Of a stretch of DNA of 10,396 nt, positions 1-5,726 are shown piece after piece (the first letter of the stretch is position 1; each line of letters begins with the position of its first letter). Source of the DNA: an uncultured Clostridium sp. (GTDB lineage: Bacteria > Bacillota > Clostridia > Lachnospirales > Lachnospiraceae); the NCBI GenBank assembly GCA_900551135.1, contig URUX01000079.1:1-10396 (forward strand), in the 5' to 3' direction. The translations under genes were made by a program, and so were the position numbers. The notes beneath the pieces were generated by a model. It ran no database searches. It worked only from the letters and a program-made list of their open reading frames with translations, and was not told the origin of the DNA.

Positions 1-25
1 CAAAATAAAAGTCTTTTACATCCAT
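1..25 (-). CDS. queA: Start of a gene running off the left edge, probably queA (tRNA queuosine biosynthesis)
   Basis: Only eight codons are visible, reading MDVKDFYF, so the call rests on very little. An AAGGAG ribosome binding site sits 7 nt before the ATG, which shows that this is a real translation start. The peptide resembles the beginning of clostridial S-adenosylmethionine:tRNA ribosyltransferase-isomerase, whose N-terminus is typically a short lead followed by DFYYDLPEELIAQ. QueA transfers and isomerises the ribose of SAM onto 7-aminomethyl-7-deazaguanine in tRNA during queuosine synthesis, in the cytoplasm. The start lies 23 nt after the stop of the upstream membrane protein gene, so the two are probably co-transcribed. 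The gene start is well supported; the product name is an inference from motif memory. Confidence 0.5.
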
Positions 26-48
26 GTTTTTACTCCTTTTTCGTGCAG

Positions 49-966
49 CTACTCTGCCTGAGTACCTTCAATCTCTATCTGTACGCTTTCCGACTCCAGG
101 GTGTCACTTTCGTTGGTCTCAGGCATCCCTCCTGCCGGGACGATAGACACAGAACTCCCCTCTCTGGTTTCCTGAGTTTCTCCCACAACAGGATTTTTCT
201 GCAGTACTCCGTATACTCCCGCCAAATCAGAGTCGGTCTCCAGTGCCTGTCTCAGTTTTGCATAAACCTGGGTTCTTAACAGAATCAATTCATCTGTCTT
301 TTCTGCTTCTTCAAACTGCTGGAGAACCACCCCATCCTGCTGACTGCTGTCTACCATCTGAAGACTGCCGTCTTCTCCGGTAATGACATACACTCGGAAC
401 AGGCCGGGTGCCAGGGTTTCTGCGTGTTTAAATTTCAGATCGTAGCTGATATATACCAGATAGCTTCCCTCTGCAGGTCCCGGCTTGGTATAGCACACGA
501 TATTCTCATAGCCGTCTGTGTATCGGGATGTATAGCGGTATTCACTCTCCAGTTCTCCAGCGCCCTCCATATCCGTGCGTCCAAAAATCCGGTATACCGT
601 CTCAATATCTGCTGCCTGCTTTGCCGCAAAGTACCGTTCTGCCAGTTTATTTATTTCTGGAACTCCATCCTTTAAGAAAGCATCGGTATTTTGCATCTGC
701 GTCTCTGTTTCCTGAGGCATTTCTACTGATTCCCCGCTTTCCAGAGGGATTTCTGCAGCATCGGAAGGGGATTCTGAAACCGGCTGTTCTGTCTGAACCG
801 CCTCAGAAGCCTTTCCGCCATTCTTGCTTTCAGCCAGATTTTTTGCAAGAATGACCGCCAATATTACAAGTACAATCAGTCCCGGAATCATCAGCAATTT
901 TAAATATTTCCGCAGTTCTTCTTCTGTAAATGAGGAATAACCGTATTTATTATCTTTTCTTCTCAA
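49..966 (-). CDS. Membrane-anchored extracytoplasmic protein of unknown function, 305 aa
   Basis: I do not recognise a named function. Residues 1-23 are charged, a single hydrophobic helix spans about 24-41, and residues 42-100 form a Glu/Ser/Thr/Gln-rich linker, so the rest is probably outside the membrane. Residues about 103-215 look like a folded domain: INKLAERYFAAKQAADIETV, then a YENIVCYTKPGPAEGSYLVY stretch and KFKHAETLAPGLFRVYVI. This resembles the NTF2-like domains of hypothetical Lachnospiraceae surface proteins (memory of the family, not a search). The C-terminal 45 residues are again acidic and low in complexity. The start codon is TTG at 966-964, chosen because a perfect AGGAGG lies 7 nt upstream and no ATG or GTG competes. 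The gene appears to be first in an operon with the probable queA. Confidence 0.85.
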   Translation of the reverse strand: MRRKDNKYGYSSFTEEELRKYLKLLMIPGLIVLVILAVILAKNLAESKNGGKASEAVQTEQPVSESPSDAAEIPLESGESVEMPQETETQMQNTDAFLKDGVPEINKLAERYFAAKQAADIETVYRIFGRTDMEGAGELESEYRYTSRYTDGYENIVCYTKPGPAEGSYLVYISYDLKFKHAETLAPGLFRVYVITGEDGSLQMVDSSQQDGVVLQQFEEAEKTDELILLRTQVYAKLRQALETDSDLAGVYGVLQKNPVVGETQETREGSSVSIVPAGGMPETNESDTLESESVQIEIEGTQAE

Positions 967-973
967 ATCACTA

Positions 974-979
974 CCTCCT
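974..979 (-). promoter_or_regulatory. Ribosome binding site fixing a TTG start
   Basis: AGGAGG on the minus strand, 7 nt before TTG at 966. It is the reason for accepting a non-ATG start for the 305-aa membrane protein. Confidence 0.8.
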
Positions 980-1004
980 GACGTCTCTTTTCCCGCATGG
1001 GGCT

Positions 1005-1033
1005 ATTTTAACAAAAACAAATTAAAAAAGCAA
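1005..1033 (-). promoter_or_regulatory. Candidate promoter for the 305-aa protein and probable queA
   Basis: On the minus strand a TTGCTT (1033-1028) is followed after 17 nt by TAAAAT (1010-1005), with TG one base before the -10 (extended -10). The -35 is a weak match, but the spacing is ideal and the site is about 30 nt before the ribosome binding site. It lies back to back with the tRNA promoter at 1046-1074. Confidence 0.45.
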
Positions 1034-1045
1034 TCAAATTAGGGC

Positions 1046-1074
1046 TTGCAGTTCTGGAAAAAATATAGTACAAT
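1046..1074 (+). promoter_or_regulatory. Promoter of the tRNA-Arg gene
   Basis: TTGCAG (1046-1051), a 17-nt spacer, then TACAAT (1069-1074). Transcription would start near 1081, only a few nt before the mature tRNA 5' end at 1084. Spacing and position fit a housekeeping sigma-A promoter. Confidence 0.75.
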
Positions 1075-1083
1075 ACAAGAGAT

Positions 1084-1155
1084 GCGTCTGTAGCTCAGTG
1101 GATAGAGCAATGGCCTCCGGAGCCGTGTGCGTAGGTTCGATTCCTATCAGACGCA
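1084..1155 (+). tRNA. tRNA-Arg (anticodon CCG)
   Basis: A complete cloverleaf can be folded by hand. The acceptor stem GCGTCTG (1084-1090) pairs with CAGACGC (1148-1154), with discriminator A at 1155. The D-arm has GCTC/GAGC. The anticodon stem is 1110-1114 with 1122-1126, closing a 7-nt loop CTCCGGA, so the anticodon at 1117-1119 is CCG and reads the arginine codon CGG. The T-arm GTAGG/CCTAT closes a TTCGATT loop. The CCA end is not encoded. A run of seven T at 1159-1165 follows directly and probably ends the transcript. The gene stands alone, with its own promoter, and shows no sign of being an integration site here. Confidence 0.95.
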
Positions 1156-1228
1156 TTCTTTTTTTCTTTATTTTCTATGATTTTTCTTGATTTTTTCATT
1201 ATCTGCACCTTAATCCCTGTTTTCCATT

Positions 1229-1257
1229 TTAACATGTTTTTTCAAATATGATATAAC
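1229..1257 (+). promoter_or_regulatory. Promoter of the DUF5688-type gene
   Basis: TTAACA (1229-1234), a 17-nt spacer and TATAAC (1252-1257), with TG one base upstream of the -10 (extended -10). The predicted start near 1264 leaves an untranslated leader of about 130 nt. That leader holds a short bulged hairpin (arms about 1343-1350 and 1355-1363) just before the ribosome binding site. The rest of 1156-1228 is T-rich with nothing else recognisable. Confidence 0.7.
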
Positions 1258-1376
1258 GATTTTCTTAATTATTTGGTAACCGTTCAGCCATGCGAAGATT
1301 CAGACAGGAAGCTGCCCGGCTGCTCCATTGCCACTGCATGTCAGAACTGCATTCGCAGATTCTACAAATATATTCT

Positions 1377-1384
1377 AAAGGAGG
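1377..1384 (+). promoter_or_regulatory. Ribosome binding site deciding the DUF5688 start
   Basis: AAAGGAGG, 10 nt before ATG at 1395. The in-frame ATG at 1290 has no such sequence in front of it, so the start is placed at 1395. Confidence 0.85.
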
Positions 1385-1394
1385 TATACTGTCT

Positions 1395-2360
1395 ATGGTA
1401 TACAAAACATTTCTCAATCAGGTAGCATCTCACATCCAGGCTCTTCTCGGGAACCGGTGCAGCGTTCATCTGGAACAGGTTCAAAAAAATAACGGACTGC
1501 TGCTGGATGGCATCTGCATCGAAACAATGGGCGAACTGATTGCCCCCACCATTTATCTGAATTCCTATTATCAAACCTATCAGCAGGGGTATTCCATGGA
1601 GGAAATCTATGACCTGATTCTGGAAGCTTACCACACCAGAGGCTCCTTTTCCGGACTGTCTCCAACCCTTTTTCAGGACTTTTCCAATTTGGAAGATAAA
1701 ATTATCTACCGTCTGATCCATGCCCAGTCCAATCAGGAACTTTTGCAAACTATTCCCCACATTCCCTATCTGGATCTGGCTGTTGTGTTCTGCATTTATC
1801 TGACAGATGATGAAAATACCCAGCAGATGACTGCTTTCGTCCGAAACCAGCATTTAACGATCTGGAACCTGCCGATTGAATACCTGGAATCCTGTGCAGA
1901 ACAAAATACTCCAAAGCTGCTTCCTGCCAGTATTCGCAGTTTAACCCAGGTAATGAATCATTTCTCGGATGAATCTTCCATTCTTTCCCCGCTGTCTTCC
2001 TCTCCGTTTCTGCCCGATCCAGAAGAAGCAGTTCAGGAACTTCCCCTTTATATCTTAAGCAATCAGAATAATATTTACGGTTCCGCATGCATACGGTATC
2101 CGGACGTATTAAAAAACTTCGCAGACAGCCAGAATGCAGATGTGATAATCCTGCCTTCCAGTATCCACGAAGTACTGCTTACCGCTGATAGTCAAACGGC
2201 AGATTATGAACGTTTAAGCCAGATGGTGTATGAAATCAATCAGACTGAGGTTCCTGTGGAAGATCGTCTGTCAAACCAGATCTACCGCTACTGCCGCATG
2301 GACGGTTCCATTTCCATCGTTTCTCATTGTCCTGAATCAGTCGGAAAATGGAATCCATAA
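1395..2360 (+). CDS. DUF5688-type protein of unknown function, 321 aa
   Basis: The function is unknown. The sequence has the hallmarks of DUF5688-type proteins common in Lachnospiraceae: an N-terminal segment with IYLNSYYQTYQQGYSMEEIY (about residues 53-72) and a C-terminal segment with NIYGSACIRYPDVLKNFA, then ILPSSIHEVLL and the run MVYEINQTEVPVEDRLSNQI. There is no signal peptide or membrane segment, so it is probably cytoplasmic. The start at 1395 is set by a strong ribosome binding site. Reading from the in-frame ATG at 1290 would add 35 residues with no family character. The gene is monocistronic with its own promoter. Its last 41 codons lie antisense to the end of the minus-strand exporter gene, and most of them belong to the part I recognise as conserved. 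No convincing terminator follows. Family assignment is from memory of motifs, not a search. Confidence 0.85.
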   Translation: MVYKTFLNQVASHIQALLGNRCSVHLEQVQKNNGLLLDGICIETMGELIAPTIYLNSYYQTYQQGYSMEEIYDLILEAYHTRGSFSGLSPTLFQDFSNLEDKIIYRLIHAQSNQELLQTIPHIPYLDLAVVFCIYLTDDENTQQMTAFVRNQHLTIWNLPIEYLESCAEQNTPKLLPASIRSLTQVMNHFSDESSILSPLSSSPFLPDPEEAVQELPLYILSNQNNIYGSACIRYPDVLKNFADSQNADVIILPSSIHEVLLTADSQTADYERLSQMVYEINQTEVPVEDRLSNQIYRYCRMDGSISIVSHCPESVGKWNP

Positions 2361-2751
2361 TAAAGATTGCAACTGCAATCGCACCTGCAATCTGCAGGGT
2401 TTCTACCAGATAATAGGTAGCCAGACTCCTGTCATTCCGAATGACATAAAATACACACCGATAAATAGACGCTCCCGGTACTGCCGGCAAAATCCCGGCT
2501 ACCAGAAATGCCGTTACCGGCGCTTTAAACCAGCGGGCAAATATATGGCTGATAAATGCAACTACCAGGGTGGAGGCAAATGCCGCCAGAATATTGGAGC
2601 CGCTCCACTGAACTGTCAAAAGGTAGACAAGCCAGGCGGCTCCGCCTACTATCCCTGCATCTATCAGATACCGTCTCGGCATTTCCAGCAAAAGGCCAAA
2701 AAATACCACCGCAAGAAATGCCGCTATAGTCTGTACTGCTATCTGTGTCAT
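2236..2751 (-). CDS. ThrE/YjjB-type exporter, small membrane subunit, 171 aa
   Basis: This is the small half of a split ThrE-type exporter (DUF3815/ThrE_2 type; compare E. coli YjjB, 157 aa). Known relatives move threonine and serine, or succinate for YjjPB; the substrate here is unknown. About four hydrophobic helices are visible (roughly residues 5-22, 30-47, 52-70 and 112-135), with the family-typical GILPAVPGASIYR at 86-98. ATG at 2751-2749 overlaps the TGA of the preceding gene by 4 bp (ATGA), and a GGAGGAGG ribosome binding site lies 9 nt upstream. Longer in-frame starts up to 2976 would run through the previous gene and were rejected. The end is odd: residues 131-171, a hydrophilic tail NEKRWKWNRP... 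with no family look, are read antisense through the 3' end of the DUF5688 gene. The first in-frame stop is at 2236. Confidence 0.85.
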   Translation of the reverse strand: MTQIAVQTIAAFLAVVFFGLLLEMPRRYLIDAGIVGGAAWLVYLLTVQWSGSNILAAFASTLVVAFISHIFARWFKAPVTAFLVAGILPAVPGASIYRCVFYVIRNDRSLATYYLVETLQIAGAIAVAIFIMDSIFRLIQDNEKRWKWNRPCGSSGRSGLTDDLPQEPQSD

Positions 2752-3560
2752 TGCAATCTGCCTCCTCCTGCCATATTTCCAAATATTGTCATGGCAGTAC
2801 CAATTCCTACCGCAACAGACAGCGCTACCACCAGTGCTTCCATCATCCGGCTGGTTCCGCAGGAATAATCTCCATTTAGAATGTCCCGGATTGCCGTTGT
2901 AAATGTAACACCTGGCACCAAAGGCATGATAGCGCCAGTAATCACTGCATTTCCATTCATTCCGGGCATTATCCATTGTTCAATGACCAGTGCTGCAAAC
3001 CCTACTGCAAATGCCCCCAGGGCATTCACGCAAAAATCATTCAGCCGAACCTTTGCCGTAATCAGACAGACGGCCGCTAAACATGCGCCGGCAATTCCAG
3101 CCCCCAGCCCTTCCTTCCAGGTTCCGCCAAGAAGCAATGCAAAAAACGCAGACACCCCGATATAGCCAATGGCTTTTGTCCAGGCTCCGTACTGGGTTTC
3201 TGTCTGAATCTCTGTTAAGGCTTCCCTTGCTTCGGAAAGTCCCATGGCTCCGGCACAAAGTCTCCGGGATACTTCATTGACCCTGCATACCCTGTTCAGA
3301 TTAGTCGATCGGTTTCGAATCCGGCGCATAACCGTCAGACTTTCGTTTCCGGGTCTGTCCAGCGTCACAATCAGACTGGTTCCCAATGCCACATTTTCAG
3401 CCTGACGTCCTGGTTCCATGGAAAGAATCCGGCCCACAGTATCCTCTACACGGTATATCTCCGCACCGCTGACCAGCATAATCTCTCCGGCAGAAACTGC
3501 TGTTTCCACCAATAATTTATCATTCGATACATCTTTTGTTTTCTTACATGCTTCTGTCAT
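2748..3560 (-). CDS. ThrE/YjjP-type exporter, large subunit, 270 aa
   Basis: This is the large half of a split ThrE-type exporter (DUF1212/PF06738 type; compare YjjP). The N-terminal cytoplasmic part (1-125) carries the conserved ETAVSAGEIMLVSGAEIYRV at 19-38. About five membrane helices follow (roughly 130-146, 150-168, 176-195, 203-222 and 241-260), with the family motif PLVPGVTFTTAIRDILNGD at 213-231. It should form a membrane complex with the next gene, to which it is joined by a 4-bp ATGA overlap. Its own ATG at 3560 overlaps the feoB TGA by 4 bp, and AGGAAG is 9 nt upstream. An in-frame ATG at 3692 lies deep inside feoB and was rejected. The exported substrate cannot be read from sequence; serine/threonine or a dicarboxylate are the known choices. 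Confidence 0.9.
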   Translation of the reverse strand: MTEACKKTKDVSNDKLLVETAVSAGEIMLVSGAEIYRVEDTVGRILSMEPGRQAENVALGTSLIVTLDRPGNESLTVMRRIRNRSTNLNRVCRVNEVSRRLCAGAMGLSEAREALTEIQTETQYGAWTKAIGYIGVSAFFALLLGGTWKEGLGAGIAGACLAAVCLITAKVRLNDFCVNALGAFAVGFAALVIEQWIMPGMNGNAVITGAIMPLVPGVTFTTAIRDILNGDYSCGTSRMMEALVVALSVAVGIGTAMTIFGNMAGGGRLQ

Positions 3561-5413
3561 AATAAAAGTCTTCCTATCTGGTAAATAAATGTGGCAGCCG
3601 TCCATGCCGTTATCAATTGAACGACCGCCATTTTCACTGTCCACTTTATCGATCCCGTCTCTCTCCTGACTGCGGAAACCGCCGCAATGCACGGGGTATA
3701 CAGCAGGCAGAAAACCAGCAATGCACAGGCGTTTAACGGCCCAAACCCGATTTCTTTCAAAATCATGGATAATTTCATCATTCCGGCAGGGGAATTAATA
3801 TTTCCAATGTTATATAATACGGAAAAACTGGCTACTACTACCTCCTTGGCAGAAAGTCCGGAAATCAGCGCTACTGCCGTCTGCCAGTTTCCAAGACCGC
3901 AGGGACGAAGAACTGGCACAAGCATCTGTCCCGCCTTAGCAGCAAAACTGTCTGATACCTCTGCCACAAACCCATCTGCTCCTGTATTTAAAACCAGCCA
4001 GAGTACAATGGATGCAAAAAAAATTGTCGTTCCGGCTTTGCCTAAATAGTCTTTTACTTTTTCCCACACATAAACCGAGACCGTCCGTATATCCGGTATC
4101 CGGTATTGGGGAAGTTCTATCAGAAGGGCATTTTCCTCCCTGTCAGTTTCCTTATAAAACACCATCGCGGTTAAAACGGCTGCTGCCAGTCCAATTGCAT
4201 ACAAAGAACAGACTGCTGCCATTACATGTTCTGGAAAAAATAGTTCTGAAAACAGCAGATAAACAGGCAGTTTGGCAGAACAGGACATAAACGGTATCAT
4301 GAAAATAGTTCGTTTTCTGTCTTCCATCGCTGAAAGGGTTCTGGAAGCCATAACTGCCGGAACACTGCAGCCAAATCCCAGAAGCATGGGCAAAAACGCT
4401 TTTCCTGACAAGCCGGCTTTTCCCATAATATCATTCATTACATATGCTATCCGCGCCATGTAACCGCTGTCTTCTAAAAAAGCCAGTGCCAGAAACAACA
4501 TTGCAATATTTGGCAAAAAGCTGAGGACTCCTCCTACCCCGGCCACGATTCCATCCACTGTCAGCGATACTGCCCAGTCTGCAGTGTGAATCGCTTCTAA
4601 AAATCCTCTAAGCAGCCTGGAACATTCATCCAGCCCTGTCAAAAAATATCCTTTCAGGCAGTCTCCCAGCGCAAAGGTAACCCAGAATACCACAGCCATA
4701 ATTCCTAAAAATATCGGTATTCCAAAAACCGGGTGGGTTACATACCGATCTATTTGATCCGTAATGGCAGTTTCATTCCTGCCTGTTGTATTTTTTACAG
4801 CCTTTACACACTGTTTAACCAGTTTTTCGATATATTCCGTTCGGGTTTCCTGCCGGCTGGAGCGGAATCCAGAATAAGGCTCCGGAGTCTCAATCCAGTC
4901 TTCCTGAGAAACCCTCTCCACCGTATCCATAAGGATATCCAGCCCGATACGGCTTTTTGCCGACAATGGAACTACCGGAATCCTTCCCAGCCCTTCTGAC
5001 AATCGCTTTATATCTATTTCCATTCCTCTGGATTCTGCCTCATCCATCATGTTAAGTGCCAGAACTACCGGCTTTTTCAGTTCCAAAAGCTGCATGGTTA
5101 AATACAGACTGCGTTCCAGAAGGGAGGCATCTGCTACATTGACAATAACATCTGCTTCTCCATCTTCCAGAAATTTCCTTGCCACCGTTTCTTCCATGGT
5201 ATAGGAATCCAGGCTGTAGATTCCAGGAAGGTCTATCAGCCGTACCGTCTGGCCATGCCAGCAGATTTCTCCTTCTGTCCGTTCCACGGTAACGCCAGGC
5301 CAATTGGCTGTTTTTAATCTTGCACCTGTAAAAGCGTTAAACAGCGTGGTTTTTCCACAATTGGGGTTCCCTGTCAATCCCACTGTAACCGATGATTGGA
5401 CTGTATCAGTCAT
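3557..5413 (-). CDS. feoB: Ferrous iron transporter FeoB, 618 aa
   Basis: FeoB imports Fe2+ across the cytoplasmic membrane. The N-terminal G domain is complete: P-loop GNPNCGKT (15-22), NWPGVTVE with the switch-I Thr (37-44), DLPG (61-64), NMMD (121-124, guanine specificity) and SAKS (151-154). A helical GDI-like segment follows to about 220. The rest is polytopic membrane protein with the two Gate-type motifs GFGCSVPA (346-353) and SCSAKLP (377-383), and the conserved YTPC near 572-575. At 618 residues it is shorter than E. coli FeoB (773) but within the usual clostridial range. The start ATG at 5413 overlaps the end of feoA by 8 bp, with an AAGGAAAG sequence upstream inside feoA. No Fur- or DtxR-like box was found in the 85 nt before feoA. 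Confidence 0.97.
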   Translation of the reverse strand: MTDTVQSSVTVGLTGNPNCGKTTLFNAFTGARLKTANWPGVTVERTEGEICWHGQTVRLIDLPGIYSLDSYTMEETVARKFLEDGEADVIVNVADASLLERSLYLTMQLLELKKPVVLALNMMDEAESRGMEIDIKRLSEGLGRIPVVPLSAKSRIGLDILMDTVERVSQEDWIETPEPYSGFRSSRQETRTEYIEKLVKQCVKAVKNTTGRNETAITDQIDRYVTHPVFGIPIFLGIMAVVFWVTFALGDCLKGYFLTGLDECSRLLRGFLEAIHTADWAVSLTVDGIVAGVGGVLSFLPNIAMLFLALAFLEDSGYMARIAYVMNDIMGKAGLSGKAFLPMLLGFGCSVPAVMASRTLSAMEDRKRTIFMIPFMSCSAKLPVYLLFSELFFPEHVMAAVCSLYAIGLAAAVLTAMVFYKETDREENALLIELPQYRIPDIRTVSVYVWEKVKDYLGKAGTTIFFASIVLWLVLNTGADGFVAEVSDSFAAKAGQMLVPVLRPCGLGNWQTAVALISGLSAKEVVVASFSVLYNIGNINSPAGMMKLSMILKEIGFGPLNACALLVFCLLYTPCIAAVSAVRRETGSIKWTVKMAVVQLITAWTAATFIYQIGRLLL

Positions 5414-5642
5414 CCATTGCTTTCCTTTCTTCTACTTCAATGCCCTCTCCTATCCGGCGTCCCAGCGCCAGTCTGGTACCTCGCACCTTAAGAATTAAGG
5501 TTCCGCTGCTTTTTCGGCTGATTACAGTAATCCACGTTTTCTCTCTTAACCCCAATGCACCCAAACGCCCTTTCAAAGGCCTGGAAAGATGGATTTCTGT
5601 TATCTGATATGCTGTGCCTGCTTTACACTGATACAGTTTCAT
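5406..5642 (-). CDS. feoA: FeoA, small SH3-like partner of FeoB, 78 aa
   Basis: FeoA is a small cytoplasmic protein required for FeoB-dependent ferrous iron uptake. The sequence has the usual FeoA pattern: a short lead (MKLYQCKAGT), a middle segment LKGRLGALGLREKTWITVIS, and a C-terminal ILKVRGTRLALGRRIGEGIE (positions 50-69) forming the SH3-like barrel. Three in-frame ATGs exist at 5678, 5660 and 5642. I chose 5642 because an AGGGGAAG ribosome binding site lies 7 nt before it and the product matches FeoA from its first residue; the ATG at 5660 abuts that same site. The last codons overlap feoB by 8 bp. The gene follows uvrB by about 85 nt with no clear terminator or promoter in the gap, so it may be transcribed from further upstream. 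Confidence 0.93.
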   Translation of the reverse strand: MKLYQCKAGTAYQITEIHLSRPLKGRLGALGLREKTWITVISRKSSGTLILKVRGTRLALGRRIGEGIEVEERKAMDD

Positions 5643-5726
5643 GTTCTGACTTCCCCTCATTTTGAGTTTTTCCGGCATCTGTCTGGCGCCGCCTTCTTCT
5701 CTGTCTGTTCAGGAAGTCCGGTATCC

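Noticed and set aside
1084..1155. tRNA-Arg as the attachment site of the integrated element
   Set aside because: The integrase genes are almost 7 kb away, beyond uvrB and feoAB, and no duplicated tRNA 3' end is seen near them.
1290..1394. In-frame upstream ATG extending the DUF5688-type protein by 35 residues
   Set aside because: No ribosome binding site precedes it, the added residues show no family character, and a strong AAAGGAGG sits before the ATG at 1395.
2365..2398. Two small stem-loops (GATTGCA/TGCAATC and CCTGCA/TGCAGG) as a terminator for the DUF5688-type gene
   Set aside because: The first has almost no loop, the second is only 6 bp, and neither is followed by a proper T-run. They lie in repetitive Ala/Ile codons of the exporter gene.
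2752..2976. N-terminal extension of the small ThrE-type subunit
   Set aside because: It lies wholly inside the large subunit gene in another frame and is rich in Trp, Cys and Arg, like a frame shadow. The ATGA overlap start with GGAGGAGG is far better.
3561..3692. N-terminal extension of the large ThrE-type subunit
   Set aside because: It is read through the coding sequence of feoB in another frame. The start at 3560 has the ATGA coupling and matches the family N-terminus.
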